A DNA stretch of 64,000 nucleotides from an uncultured Verrucomicrobiales bacterium (GTDB taxonomy: Bacteria > Verrucomicrobiota > Verrucomicrobiia > Verrucomicrobiales > Akkermansiaceae), in NCBI GenBank assembly GCA_937916135.1, contig CALFTQ010000051.1, positions 1-64,000 of the forward strand, in the 5' to 3' direction. Below the pieces are notes generated by a model. The model was not told the origin of the DNA and made no database searches. It was given only the letters and a program-made list of their open reading frames with translations. Shown here piece by piece: positions 33,930-43,375 of the stretch. Both the position numbers and the translations under genes were made by a program. Numbering within the stretch: the stretch's first letter is position 1; each line of letters starts with the position of its first letter.

Positions 33930-35921
33930 ATGCAAAACGTCTCACTTGCTCAACAATCGTTCCTGCCGCATATCAACGGCCTGCGTGCCCTGGCGATTCT
34001 GGCGGTGCTTCTGTATCATCTGGATGCAGAGCTCTGCCCCTGTGGTTATTTCGGGGTGGATGTGTTTCTGCTCATCACCGGTTTCCTGATGTTCCGCTCC
34101 GAGTTGAGCGGCGAAAAACTGCCCGGGCTGCGTTATGGCGCCTACCTGAACCGCAAGGTGTGGCGGCTGGCTCCGCCCGTGCTGGCTGTGGGGCTTCCGC
34201 TGGTGCTGGCGGGGGCAGTGGTGCTGCAGCCGGATTTGTACAAGGTGATGCTGGGCACCTTTGCCGCCGCCTGTGCCGGGATGAGTAATGAATATGTGGC
34301 GCACAGCGGCGATTATTTCAGCCCCGCCACGCAGGATAACCCGCTGATGCACCTGTGGTATGTGGGGCTTACGGTGCAGCTCTACCTGCTGCTGCCGCTG
34401 GTGGCGAGGCTGTGCGGGCGCTGGCGGTATGCGGTGTTTGCCCTGCTGGCGGTGGCTTCTGCGGGGCTCTACTTCTTCCTGCAATATGGGGATGAATGGG
34501 CTGCGGTGTTGCCGCTGGTCACGGTGCTGCTGGAGATTTTTCCGCCGTATTACAGTCTGGCAACGCGCCTGTGGGAGCCGCTGCTGGCTGCCCTGGTGCT
34601 GGTGGCACCGCTGCCGCGGCGTGAGTGGGTGCGCGCGGTGCTGGCCTTGTTGGGGGCGGTGCTGCTGATTCTCCCGGTCTGGTGGTGCGAGACGGGGTCT
34701 CCCATGGTGCTGCCCGGCCTGCTGGGGGCGGCCCTGCTGCTGCGCTATGGTGCGCATGGCCCGGTGGGCTCTTTGCTGAACTGGCGCCCGCTGCAGCAGA
34801 TTGGCGCTGTTTCCTTTTCCCTGTACCTGGTGCACTGGCCGGTGATGGCGCTCTGGCGCTATGCCACCTTTGACGATGTGGGCGTTTCGGACAAGGTGGG
34901 CATGGTGGTGCTCTCCTTCCTGCTGGCCTGGGGACTCTGGCGGCTGGTCGAATCGCGCTGCGGCGGCTGGGGCAGGGGGCTGCGCTTTGCCGGTGCTGTG
35001 GCGGTGCTGGCGCTTGCGCTGCCGGGCGGTGTGTGCCAGTGGGTATACACTGATGCAGCTTTGCAGAAGTCGCTGCCCAATGCCATTGATGAGGAGGAAA
35101 TGCAGTTTTCGCACTATATCCTGACGGGCCGCGCCAAGGCTGCCGATTTGAACGGTTTCCCGAGCCGTGCATTCCAGCACGTGCCTCAGGTGGCCGGGAA
35201 TGATGTGGGCGAGCCGGTGAGCTTTTTCCTGATGGGCGATAGCCACGCCTGGCACCTGCACTACGGGCTGGATAAACTGCTGCGCGAACGCGGCGGCATG
35301 CGCGGTATGTATCTGAATAACTCCTGCGTGCCGGCCTGGAATTGCTTTATGGAGCTGCAAGGAGGCAACGCCCGCTGGAACCGCCAGCGCGGGGAGCTGC
35401 TGCTGGCCTGGCTGGAGCGGCAGAAACACATCCGCACCGTGGTGATTTCCTGCTACTGGCACTTGCGCTTCTCCGCCGGCAGCATGCGCGATTGGAACCT
35501 GCGCCGCATCCCGACGGCGGATATCCGCCGCCACATGGAGGAGGGACTGCGCGAGACCTGCCGCCGCCTGAAAGCAATGGGCAAGCAGGTGCTGGTGCTG
35601 CGCGATAATCCTTTCCACCCCCGCAGCACTAACCATGTGAACCGCTACCTGCGGCGCGACCTGCTGGGCCTGGAATACGAGCTCCCGCTCCAGACGCTGG
35701 AGCAGTATGCCGACGCGACCGCCACGGAAGAACCCTTCATGCAGAGCCTGGAGCGAATGAATCTGGCCACCGTGGTGGATATTTCACCCGCGCTGGAGGT
35801 GCAGGGAACTTACCCGCTGCGGATAGATGGCAAGTTCCTGTACCGCGACACGAACCACCTGAGCCGCTTCGGCTCCCTGCGCGTGGCGGAGCTTCTCCTG
35901 CCGCTGCTGTACAAATCGTAG
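33930..35921 (+). CDS. OatA-like membrane acyltransferase with SGNH domain
   Basis: 663 residues from the ATG at 33930 (longer starts at 33897 and 33816 exist but lack a promoter). Acyltransferase-3 domain with about ten membrane helices (INGLRALAILAVLLYHL, FGVDVFLLITGFLMF, MHLWYVGLTVQLYLLLPL, SLYLVHWPVMALW). The exported C-terminal SGNH domain has the serine block GDSHAW and the late DTNH of the catalytic Asp/His. Such proteins O-acetylate peptidoglycan or surface polysaccharides. It is a single gene convergent with the TPR protein. Confidence 0.9.
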   Translation: MQNVSLAQQSFLPHINGLRALAILAVLLYHLDAELCPCGYFGVDVFLLITGFLMFRSELSGEKLPGLRYGAYLNRKVWRLAPPVLAVGLPLVLAGAVVLQPDLYKVMLGTFAAACAGMSNEYVAHSGDYFSPATQDNPLMHLWYVGLTVQLYLLLPLVARLCGRWRYAVFALLAVASAGLYFFLQYGDEWAAVLPLVTVLLEIFPPYYSLATRLWEPLLAALVLVAPLPRREWVRAVLALLGAVLLILPVWWCETGSPMVLPGLLGAALLLRYGAHGPVGSLLNWRPLQQIGAVSFSLYLVHWPVMALWRYATFDDVGVSDKVGMVVLSFLLAWGLWRLVESRCGGWGRGLRFAGAVAVLALALPGGVCQWVYTDAALQKSLPNAIDEEEMQFSHYILTGRAKAADLNGFPSRAFQHVPQVAGNDVGEPVSFFLMGDSHAWHLHYGLDKLLRERGGMRGMYLNNSCVPAWNCFMELQGGNARWNRQRGELLLAWLERQKHIRTVVISCYWHLRFSAGSMRDWNLRRIPTADIRRHMEEGLRETCRRLKAMGKQVLVLRDNPFHPRSTNHVNRYLRRDLLGLEYELPLQTLEQYADATATEEPFMQSLERMNLATVVDISPALEVQGTYPLRIDGKFLYRDTNHLSRFGSLRVAELLLPLLYKS

Positions 35922-35962
35922 CTCTGGAACTTCATTCCCGCAACCACGAATCTCACCCCGGC

Positions 35963-38416
35963 TCAGAACGGCAGGATATCCTGGTTGACGAAGTTGGTCT
36001 GGCGGATGTATTCCGCCCAGTTGCTGAATTGCTTGCGTTTGGAGGGGTCGGCTTCGTCTTTGTTCCACTCGGCGATGCGGTCGGCCATGTCTGCCGCTTC
36101 GGAGTAGCGCTTCAGATACAGCAGCTGCATGACGGCTCCGGAACCGGCGCTGTACAGAATGTGCCAGTCGGCTTTGGTGGGGCGCTCACCCATGGCGGGT
36201 TTCATGCTGAGCACTTCCTCGTAATCGCGCAGGGCTGCTTCGTAGCGGCCATCGCGTGCGCAGAGGGTGGCGTGGTGCAGCAACACCCGGTAGCGCCACC
36301 AGGTCGGCAGCGAGGTGTCGCTCAGAGAGCGCCCCACGATTTCAATGGCTTCATTGCGGCCTTCTGCTGTGCCTAGAAGTGCTTTGTTGTTTGCCAGCAC
36401 TGCATTGACAAGCGATTTGTCCTCCGGGCGCATATCCGGATGCCGGCGCATGATTCGCACCAGAATATGTTCAGATTCTTCGTGGTTTCCCAGTCGGAGC
36501 AGAACTGCCGCATGACGGATACCGGCTTTCACGGCCAACTCCTCACTTCTCTCAGCGCAGGTGGCATAGAACGATGCCGCACGGCGGAGCGATTCCAAAG
36601 TGCCGATGAATTCGGACTCACGGGCTGCCATGTAGCGGGCTCGTTCGGCATAATCGCTTTTGGGGTACTTGCGCAGGAAGGTGTTGATGGTATGAAGCGC
36701 TTCGACGTGCATCCCCTGGGCAGACTGCAGACTTGCCAGATGCAGTGTAAGCATGGCGAGAACGCGTGGTGAGCGGACTTTCCTTGCCGCTTCTTGTATG
36801 ATTTCAATGACCTCTCGGGAGGTGCCAGCATTGTCTTCTGCGCCGGCGAGCCGCTTTACTGCTTCCTCCTGCAGGGCAAAGAAACGCAGCTGGCGCTCTT
36901 CGCTCAATTCTGTGAGTTGAGTACTGATGTTGCTTTTGTTCAGGAGCTCCCGGGTTGCAGCCGGGTTGTTTTTCAGATGCAGATAAGCCTGATCCATTTC
37001 CAGATCGGCCTGCAGCTGCCTGTTGGGGGCCTGCTGGGTTTTCAGCTGGTCGATATCCGCTTGCGCTTTGGTCGGGTCTTTGTCCAGCCAGTAGGCTATC
37101 CGCGTGAGAATCAGGGAGAAGTGCTGTTCCTCCGGGATATCCGGCATGTTGATGACTGCCTCCTGTGTAGCTTCATCTCCAGCACGCAAGGCACAGATAA
37201 GAGCATTGGTAAGAGCTGCTGCACGCAGAGATTCGGGCGCCTCACGGGCACATTTCAGGTAATTCCGGGCTGTGGAGACCGAATTCGTACTGTGCAGCTG
37301 ATTTTCGTAGAATCGTTTGAAAACATCATCCTGCTGAATCATGCCAAGGTAGAGCAGGGCCTCGTGCGTTTTCTCCCGCTCCAGAAACCAGCGGGTCTGT
37401 TCCAGCAGGATGATGCGGGTCGCCTGTTCGTGTGGACAGGTGGCGGCTGCAGTGTTGGCACAAGTGACATCAAGAGGCGTTTCGTATGAGCCTTCCGGTG
37501 TCAGGAGATGTTGCTTAATCAGCAGGGCCAGGGCTGCACGACGCGATTTGAGCGGCTCTGCTATCCACTCCCGTAATTTGCTGCCTGCGTATTCGCTGTT
37601 CCTGAAAGCATCCCGCTCCTGCAGGCGGCGGAATGCCTCCTCCAGCAATGGTGATTCCGGATGCGAAGAAATGAAATGCAGCAGGGTCTCTTCACCTTTG
37701 CCGTCATCGTAGCCGGAGGGGGCTTGTTCATCATCACTGCCGATGATGGACAGCCCCGGAAGGCCGCGCGGTGCCTTCTTTTCTTCTTTCTGCGCATCTG
37801 CTTCTTCTTTTGCGTAATATACCTCAGAGAGGGCCAGGCGTGCGCGTTGCCGCATAATCATGGGCAGGGAACGGTCATTCTCCAGAAGTCTGCACTGCTC
37901 GATAGCTTTGTCAAACTCCCGGCGCTGGCGCAGGTTGTCAATCTCCAGCAAACGGAGCAGGGGCTGCAGTTCCGGTTGTGTCTGCGCGAGCTGGCGCAGA
38001 TGCTCCAGAGCAGAATTGTCCTGGCTGTGTGGCTGGTGCAGCCAGTATTCTGCCAGAGCCGCCGTGGCCAGGGTGGCAATTTCTTTGTTGCTGCTGGTGA
38101 CCATGGGGGTGGCTATCACCGCGAAGTCTACGCTGTTGCTTTTCCATGCACAGTAAAGCAGCCCTCTGGCTGCGTATGGGTACAGAACATGGTCTGCCGG
38201 AACCTGCTGCAGCAATCCGGCTGCCTCCTGAAGCCGCCCAAGGTCAATGAGGGCTCGCCCTTTCCAGTAGCTTCCCTCGGCGGACGTATCTCCTTGCAGG
38301 GTTTCAAGAGCATCGGCCGGGCGGCCCGCTCTCAGTAATGCGCTGGCTTGTTGCGTATCTGCCACGGCTGATACGCTGGTCAGGAAGGACAGGAGAAAAA
38401 GAATGTGCGGCTTCAT
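35963..38416 (-). CDS. Large secreted TPR protein
   Basis: 817 residues from the ATG at 38416; a TTG at 38428 is possible. Signal peptide MKPHILFLLSFLTSVSAVA. The protein is an extended helical array with TPR-like units at the start (ASALLRAGRPADALETLQG, GRALIDLGRLQEAAGLLQQV) and the end (HAATLCARDGRYEAALRDYEEVLSM). An acidic loop lies at about 230-260. No enzyme domain is seen. It follows the M23 peptidase gene by a few bases, so it may organise cell-wall or envelope complexes (inference). Confidence 0.82.
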   Translation of the reverse strand: MKPHILFLLSFLTSVSAVADTQQASALLRAGRPADALETLQGDTSAEGSYWKGRALIDLGRLQEAAGLLQQVPADHVLYPYAARGLLYCAWKSNSVDFAVIATPMVTSSNKEIATLATAALAEYWLHQPHSQDNSALEHLRQLAQTQPELQPLLRLLEIDNLRQRREFDKAIEQCRLLENDRSLPMIMRQRARLALSEVYYAKEEADAQKEEKKAPRGLPGLSIIGSDDEQAPSGYDDGKGEETLLHFISSHPESPLLEEAFRRLQERDAFRNSEYAGSKLREWIAEPLKSRRAALALLIKQHLLTPEGSYETPLDVTCANTAAATCPHEQATRIILLEQTRWFLEREKTHEALLYLGMIQQDDVFKRFYENQLHSTNSVSTARNYLKCAREAPESLRAAALTNALICALRAGDEATQEAVINMPDIPEEQHFSLILTRIAYWLDKDPTKAQADIDQLKTQQAPNRQLQADLEMDQAYLHLKNNPAATRELLNKSNISTQLTELSEERQLRFFALQEEAVKRLAGAEDNAGTSREVIEIIQEAARKVRSPRVLAMLTLHLASLQSAQGMHVEALHTINTFLRKYPKSDYAERARYMAARESEFIGTLESLRRAASFYATCAERSEELAVKAGIRHAAVLLRLGNHEESEHILVRIMRRHPDMRPEDKSLVNAVLANNKALLGTAEGRNEAIEIVGRSLSDTSLPTWWRYRVLLHHATLCARDGRYEAALRDYEEVLSMKPAMGERPTKADWHILYSAGSGAVMQLLYLKRYSEAADMADRIAEWNKDEADPSKRKQFSNWAEYIRQTNFVNQDILPF

Positions 38417-38430
38417 GAGCGTGTTCAAAG

Positions 38431-39495
38431 TCAGGGGACCTCAGTTGCGGAAGGTGGAGGATAGATGCCCTCCAGCCAGAGGAATTGAGTGATATACCAG
38501 AGTCCTGAGCGGGTGAGGGTGGCGTTGGCACTGTTGTGTTTGACCCTGTTGACGGTGCAGTTCTGCTGCACGGTGGGCATGGGGCGGCATGACAGGACGT
38601 ATGGCTGTGCCACCTCACGTTCTGCCGGATAGATGCCGATGGGAATCCCCTCTGCCGTGAAGGCGATTTCGAGAGACCGGGGCCGCCTGGTTTCGCTGCG
38701 GCTTCCCTTATACAGAAAGGGGTGGCGTCGCATGATATCCATGGTGCCCGCGCAGGGTACCGCCACGCGGTAATGTTCCTTAAGTGTGGCAAAATAGGCT
38801 GAGACCGAGAAAGGGGCCCCTCTACTACAGGCAAGGAGCACATGGGACGGGTTAAAACCGACGAGGTTCATGCCATTGAAGTTCCCATGCTTGTTTTCCC
38901 CTGTGTAAAAATCTGCAAAGCGGCTGTTAATCATGAGGCCGATTTCCAGATGCAGGTGGGCTCGGGTCTTGTTGAGCCCCACGCCGCTGTATCCAAGCCG
39001 GCCGATGACACTGCACGCGGTGACTCGCTCACCCACGCTGCAATCGACAGACGCCAGATGCGCATACAATGAATAAATGGTGCCTTCCGGTACCTGGTGA
39101 GCCACGACCACATAGCGTCCGTAGTTGCTGTGGCGGGGATTTGTGCTGGCGTGAACCACTGTTCCCGGCGCAACTGGGTGCACATCGTCCTGTGGTTCGC
39201 CGCGGTCATCGCGGTAGATGGGTTTGACATCTATACCCTCGTGAAAACGACTGTACATCACCCTTGCCCCGGGACTCGGGCGAAACGGGTTACGCACCAT
39301 GCCGTAAGTGCCCGCCTGCCAGGGCTTCGATTTTACGCCTTCAAACACGCGGTCGACATACACGTAGTAATCATCTCCACCCGTAGTGAACAATGATTTA
39401 TTGTCCGTAGGCAGAGTGTACACCAAATCATGGGGTTGCGCCCAGGTCGCGGTGCAGAGCAGCGCCAGTGTTGCTATGAGCCGGGGGAGGATCAC
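38431..39495 (-). CDS. Secreted M23 family metallopeptidase
   Basis: 354 residues with signal peptide ending at TWAQ. LytM/M23 domain with zinc ligands H85 and D89 (HEGIDV), H146 in YAHL, and HLHLE (H180, H182). All four key positions are present, so it is probably an active peptidoglycan endopeptidase. A C-terminal extension of about 140 residues is unrecognised and has four cysteines. It overlaps the upstream lipoprotein gene by 4 bp (ATGA) and is followed closely by the TPR gene. Confidence 0.9.
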   Translation of the reverse strand: MILPRLIATLALLCTATWAQPHDLVYTLPTDNKSLFTTGGDDYYVYVDRVFEGVKSKPWQAGTYGMVRNPFRPSPGARVMYSRFHEGIDVKPIYRDDRGEPQDDVHPVAPGTVVHASTNPRHSNYGRYVVVAHQVPEGTIYSLYAHLASVDCSVGERVTACSVIGRLGYSGVGLNKTRAHLHLEIGLMINSRFADFYTGENKHGNFNGMNLVGFNPSHVLLACSRGAPFSVSAYFATLKEHYRVAVPCAGTMDIMRRHPFLYKGSRSETRRPRSLEIAFTAEGIPIGIYPAEREVAQPYVLSCRPMPTVQQNCTVNRVKHNSANATLTRSGLWYITQFLWLEGIYPPPSATEVP

Positions 39496-40067
39496 TGCTT
39501 CTTACTGTGGGTGGATGAAGAGAACAGTTCGGGGATGATTCTGCCGTGTTCGTCCTTTGTCGGGGCTGCTTGCTTCGGCAGCTCCGGCTTGGGGCGGGGA
39601 TCATCATCCAGATAGCGCTTTTCCTCCATTTCGGGATCCACAGGGTCGAGCGTTTCGCTGATGCGGCGCAAATCATAACCATTCAACCCACCCCAGATGA
39701 TAAGCTGGCCATCTGAAATCCCCTGGTCAATTTCCATGGGGTCGAAAGCAAGGCCATCGATGACTGGCAGAATATGCTTGCCCACGTTCTGCTGGGTTTC
39801 CGTGTACAGGCGCATGCGGTATTCCTTGGGCGTGTAAAGCACCATTCCGTATGAACCGTCATCTGCCATGAAGGATTTGAACTTTTCAAAATGCTTCAGG
39901 CTCATGATGGGCATGCGGTTGTACATGCGCCCGTTGTAGCGTACATTAAAAGCGGCACCTGCCTCCGGATTGGAGGATTCAGTCAGGAAGTAGGCTTTGT
40001 ATTGCTTTTGCTGGCAACTGCCGAGAAGCAGTGCTCCGGCGCAGAGGGTAAGAAGAGTTTTGTTCAT
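39492..40067 (-). CDS. Lipoprotein of unknown function
   Basis: 191 residues. Signal peptide with lipobox LLGSC, so it is probably lipidated at C18. The mature part is alpha/beta (RYNGRMYNRMPIMSLKHFEKFKSF, GSYGMVLYTPKEYRMRLYTETQQN) with a Pro/Lys-rich tail. No family is recognised. It lies 27 bp after pgsA and overlaps the M23 gene by 4 bp, suggesting joint function at the envelope. Confidence 0.75.
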   Translation of the reverse strand: MNKTLLTLCAGALLLGSCQQKQYKAYFLTESSNPEAGAAFNVRYNGRMYNRMPIMSLKHFEKFKSFMADDGSYGMVLYTPKEYRMRLYTETQQNVGKHILPVIDGLAFDPMEIDQGISDGQLIIWGGLNGYDLRRISETLDPVDPEMEEKRYLDDDPRPKPELPKQAAPTKDEHGRIIPELFSSSTHSKKQ

Positions 40068-40094
40068 GGCGGAGGAAAATGATAAGCGGAGGAA

Positions 40095-40721
40095 TCAGCC
40101 GCGCAGCAGGTGGCGGCTGTGGATGCAATAGTTGGCTCCACTCCACAAGGTGAGAATGACACTGACCCACAGCGCAACCTCGCGGAACCACCAGCCTGTT
40201 TCTCCGATACTCAGTGAGCGCAGCGGTTCAATCAGGTTGCCGCCGTAGGCGAGTTGTGTCATGCAGGCGATGCAGTAGGTAAGCTGCGCAGCCGTTTTCC
40301 ACTTGCCCAGGCGGTCTGCCGCAATGACGGTGCCTTGGGCTACTGCAAGCTGGCGCAGACCGGTAACCAGAAACTCTCTGAAAATAATGATGATGGATAC
40401 CCAGAACGGGCAGATGCCAACGGCGGTGAGATAGATGAACGCTGCGCTCACCAGAATCTTATCTGCCAGCGGGTCTATCAGTTTGCCGAAACTCGTGACC
40501 AGATTGTATTTGCGGGCCAGGTAGCCGTCAAAAAAGTCCGTAATGGCTGCTACTACAAATGCCCATAACGCGACACAGGCCGTCACCGAAATCGGCTGGA
40601 ACCAGCCTCCGGTTACTTCGTTGATATGGGGAGATACACCACCATCCACCGCCAGAGCTATAGTGTAAACGATGACGAGGATGATGCGGGAAAGCGTGAT
40701 GGTGTTCGGCAGATTTAACAT
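40095..40721 (-). CDS. pgsA: CDP-diacylglycerol-glycerol-3-phosphate 3-phosphatidyltransferase PgsA
   Basis: 208 residues, membrane enzyme that makes phosphatidylglycerophosphate. The CDP-alcohol phosphatidyltransferase motif is complete: D62, D65-G66, A69-R70, G79, D83, D87. LPNTITLSR at the N-terminus is typical of PgsA. About five membrane helices. It is the first gene of the minus-strand unit pgsA-lipoprotein-M23-TPR. Confidence 0.93.
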   Translation of the reverse strand: MLNLPNTITLSRIILVIVYTIALAVDGGVSPHINEVTGGWFQPISVTACVALWAFVVAAITDFFDGYLARKYNLVTSFGKLIDPLADKILVSAAFIYLTAVGICPFWVSIIIIFREFLVTGLRQLAVAQGTVIAADRLGKWKTAAQLTYCIACMTQLAYGGNLIEPLRSLSIGETGWWFREVALWVSVILTLWSGANYCIHSRHLLRG

Positions 40722-40763
40722 TGTATTAACAGTTTTATATCCCGCCGGACGCCAACTTGCAAG
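40722..40763 (-). promoter_or_regulatory. pgsA promoter
   Basis: On the minus strand: TTGCAA, 17 bp, TATAAA, then 12 bp to the ATG at 40721. The predicted leader is about five bases. It is divergent from the 40853 gene. Confidence 0.6.
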
Positions 40764-40817
40764 CAGAAATCAAGCCTGTATGCCAAAAATGGGCAGATTT
40801 TCTGACAGATTCTTTGC

Positions 40818-40852
40818 TTGAATCTGCAACTGTTTTTGCTATACTTGCCTGC
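40818..40852 (+). promoter_or_regulatory. Promoter of the 40853 gene, leaderless arrangement
   Basis: TTGAAT, 16 bp, TATACT (about 40840-40845), then seven bases to the ATG at 40853. This is one of the clearest examples of the leaderless pattern and fixes the start codon. Confidence 0.7.
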
Positions 40853-41584
40853 ATGAACGGTTTTCGTGCCACTATTCTAGTGCTTCTGATTCTGACTGTG
40901 GGGCTCATGTTCTATGCCTTCACAGTGTTGCTGCCTGCGCGTGAGAATCAGTATCAGATGTATCAGACGCAATTGAAAATCAATGAGTACGAAAAGCGCC
41001 AGATGGACCATGAAGCCCGCATGGCCCGCCTTGGTGGTGAGGCTGATTCGCCTGAAGTGGCCGCCGCTCGCGCGGCAGCGCAGGAAGAGGCCAGGAAAAA
41101 TGAAGCCGAACTTACCGCGGCGGAAGAAAGCAGTGTGATTGCTTCTGCCAAGCGGCGCCAGGAGATAGAAGAAGCCGCCACGGCTGCGGAAGACGCCGCT
41201 AAACCATCTTCCCTGGGGGCCGTCACGGCATATCTGGAGGACTGTGCGGTTCTGCTTTTCAAGGCAGAGGGGAGCATGCCGGTAAACGAGGGGCTGCTTA
41301 TTGCTGTGCGGCGTGAGGACTACATCGTGTGCGAGGCTACGGTAGATGGTCAGGATGAGGAATCCGGGCAGTATACTGCTGCGGTCAAGCAAGTTAATTT
41401 CGGCGGCGTGAAGGACCCGGTCGCAGAAGAAAACCGCAAACCCCGCCCTGGCGATGAGGTGATAGTATCCCCATTCCTCAGCAGCCGTGACCTGCGCCTG
41501 GAGAACTACACTCCCCCTACCACGCCCACAGAGGAGACTCAGCCCATGCCTGAGATTGAGGCTGTGCTGACCCCTGTTCCCTGA
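40853..41584 (+). CDS. Membrane-anchored coiled-coil hypothetical protein
   Basis: 243 residues from the ATG at 40853; an upstream frame to 40757 would place 32 residues over the promoter. One N-terminal membrane helix (ATILVLLILTVGLMFYAFTVLL), then a long Glu/Ala/Arg-rich coiled coil (about residues 35-135). A small beta-rich domain follows (AVTAYLEDCAVLLF, GLLIAVRREDYIVCEATVDG) and a Pro/Thr-rich tail. The layout resembles division or envelope scaffold proteins, but no family is recognised. Confidence 0.72.
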   Translation: MNGFRATILVLLILTVGLMFYAFTVLLPARENQYQMYQTQLKINEYEKRQMDHEARMARLGGEADSPEVAAARAAAQEEARKNEAELTAAEESSVIASAKRRQEIEEAATAAEDAAKPSSLGAVTAYLEDCAVLLFKAEGSMPVNEGLLIAVRREDYIVCEATVDGQDEESGQYTAAVKQVNFGGVKDPVAEENRKPRPGDEVIVSPFLSSRDLRLENYTPPTTPTEETQPMPEIEAVLTPVP

Positions 41585-41611
41585 TAAGAATTACTATTGC
41601 TGCCTGTTGCC

Positions 41612-42535
41612 GTGAGCGCCTTGTTCGACCGTATCCCGAGTTTCTCATTCGAGTTCTTCCCCCCGAAGACCCCGGAGGGGGCAGCTTCGCTGTTGGAAAC
41701 GGTCGTTAAACTGCAGGAGTTCAACCCCAGCTTTGTGAGTGTGACCTACGGTGCCGGCGGCAGTTCACGCGGCCTTACGCGCTCTGTGGTGCATGATATG
41801 CAGAGCCGGGGCATACCCACGGTTCCGCATCTCACCTGTGTGGGGCACACTGAGGCCGAGATTGAGGAAATCCTGCACGGTTACATCAGCGCCGGTGCAC
41901 GCGCCATCATGGCGCTGCGTGGCGACCCACCCCGCAACTGTCCCTACGACCCCACGCAGGATGCCTTCCGCCATGCTGCCGACCTGGTGCGCTTCATCCG
42001 CAACTGGGAGGAACGCCAGAATCTCCCCTACCGCCTGTCCATCGGCGTGGCAGGCTTCCCGGAGGGACACCCGGATTCCCGCAACCGCCTGAGGGAGATG
42101 GATTTCCTGAAAGCCAAGGTGGACGAAGGCGCAGACTATATCTGCACCCAGTTGTTCTTTGATAATCACGCCTTCTTTGATTTCCGCGACCGCTGCCGCA
42201 TCATGGATATCAATGTGCCGATTATCGCCGGTATCATGCCCGTGACCTCCATTTCCAGCATGAACCGCATGGCCGAACTCTCTGCCGGTACCAATTTCCC
42301 CGCCCGCCTGCTCAAGGCCATGCTCCGCGCCGGGGGGGATAAATCCTCCATCGAGCGTATCGGTATCAACTACGCCAGCAACCAGTGCAGCGAGCTGCTG
42401 GATGCCGACGTGGAGGGTATTCATTTCTATACCCTGAACAAGTCAAAGGCTACGCTGGAGATATACCACAACCTGGGGTTCAATAACTATTTCGACCTGG
42501 AGCGACTCCGCATCCTGAACAAAGTTTACAGATAA
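41612..42535 (+). CDS. metF: 5,10-Methylenetetrahydrofolate reductase MetF
   Basis: About 307 residues from a GTG at 41612 (MSALFDRIPSFSFEFFPPK); a TTG at 41597 is the alternative, but it would overlap a TACTAT box. FAD enzyme that makes 5-methyl-THF for methionine synthesis. Family marks are FSFEFFPPKTPEG, VSVTYGAGGS, the ALRGDPP loop, and QLFFDNHAFFDF near the folate site. First of a three-gene unit that runs to tRNA-Arg. Confidence 0.93.
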   Translation: MSALFDRIPSFSFEFFPPKTPEGAASLLETVVKLQEFNPSFVSVTYGAGGSSRGLTRSVVHDMQSRGIPTVPHLTCVGHTEAEIEEILHGYISAGARAIMALRGDPPRNCPYDPTQDAFRHAADLVRFIRNWEERQNLPYRLSIGVAGFPEGHPDSRNRLREMDFLKAKVDEGADYICTQLFFDNHAFFDFRDRCRIMDINVPIIAGIMPVTSISSMNRMAELSAGTNFPARLLKAMLRAGGDKSSIERIGINYASNQCSELLDADVEGIHFYTLNKSKATLEIYHNLGFNNYFDLERLRILNKVYR

Positions 42536-42546
42536 ACCGCTATACC

Positions 42547-43362
42547 ATGGATAACAACAGCAAGACCAACGAGGACACACTGCCGCTTTCTCCGGAGGAA
42601 ATCAAGGCTATCGGTGAGATTGCCATCGGCCCGTCCAGGCACGAACAGTTCCTCAACGCCCACTATAAGAAGCTCATGTGGGGCGGTATTACACTCGGTG
42701 TTGTGGCCGGTGGTGTCATTGCCTTCTTCTCCCACCGCAACGATATGCGCCACGAAGCTGCTGCCCAGGTGGTGCAGGCTATGAAGATTACAGCACCTGG
42801 TGAAGGGATTGCCAGCGCCGATGAGTACGATGCCGCCGCCATTCAGACGCTGCAGCAGAGCTACGGTAATACTCCCTCCGCGGTGACCGCTGAGCTCATG
42901 AACGGACTTTCCCTGCTTGCCAAGGGAGATGAAGCCGGCATTGCCGCGCTGGAAAAGGCGGTTGCCAGCGATGCCCCGGTGCCGCTGCGCGCCCGTGCGC
43001 TGGCGGCTCTGGCCACCTACGAACTGCAGCAGAACAAGGACTCTGCCCCCACCTGGACCCGCATCACCCAGATGGAAGCCAACCCATATTCTGCGCTGGC
43101 TTACCTGATGCTGGGTGATCTGGCCAAGAGCAAGGGTGACAAGGATGCTGCCCGCAACTGGTACGAGCAGTGCAAGACCAAGTGCCCCACCAGCGCCCTG
43201 GTGGCCGATAAGACGGTGGAACTCCGACTCGCACTGCTGGATGTGGACGCCCCCAAGCCGGTGGAGCCGATTGCTCAGCCGCAGCAGCCCGCCACCCCGC
43301 TGGATAATCCATTTGGCGAGCTCCCCGAGGTGCAGAGTGTGGAGTTTAACCCCGGCATCTGA
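42547..43362 (+). CDS. Membrane-anchored TPR protein (YfgM-like)
   Basis: 271 residues. A cytoplasmic N-terminus of about 40 residues, one membrane helix (LMWGGITLGVVAGGVIAFF), then helical repeats with TPR character (YSALAYLMLGDLAKSKGDKDAARNWYEQC). The tail is Pro/Gln-rich. The arrangement matches the YfgM/tetratricopeptide anchored chaperone type, but the resemblance is structural only. It starts 11 bp after metF and ends 13 bp before the next gene. Confidence 0.72.
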   Translation: MDNNSKTNEDTLPLSPEEIKAIGEIAIGPSRHEQFLNAHYKKLMWGGITLGVVAGGVIAFFSHRNDMRHEAAAQVVQAMKITAPGEGIASADEYDAAAIQTLQQSYGNTPSAVTAELMNGLSLLAKGDEAGIAALEKAVASDAPVPLRARALAALATYELQQNKDSAPTWTRITQMEANPYSALAYLMLGDLAKSKGDKDAARNWYEQCKTKCPTSALVADKTVELRLALLDVDAPKPVEPIAQPQQPATPLDNPFGELPEVQSVEFNPGI

Positions 43363-43375
43363 TTTTATCTGAATC

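Noticed and set aside
33942..35636. 564-codon open frame on the - strand opposite the acyltransferase
   Set aside because: Gln/His/Arg-rich shadow of a GC-rich membrane-protein gene; no recognisable domain.
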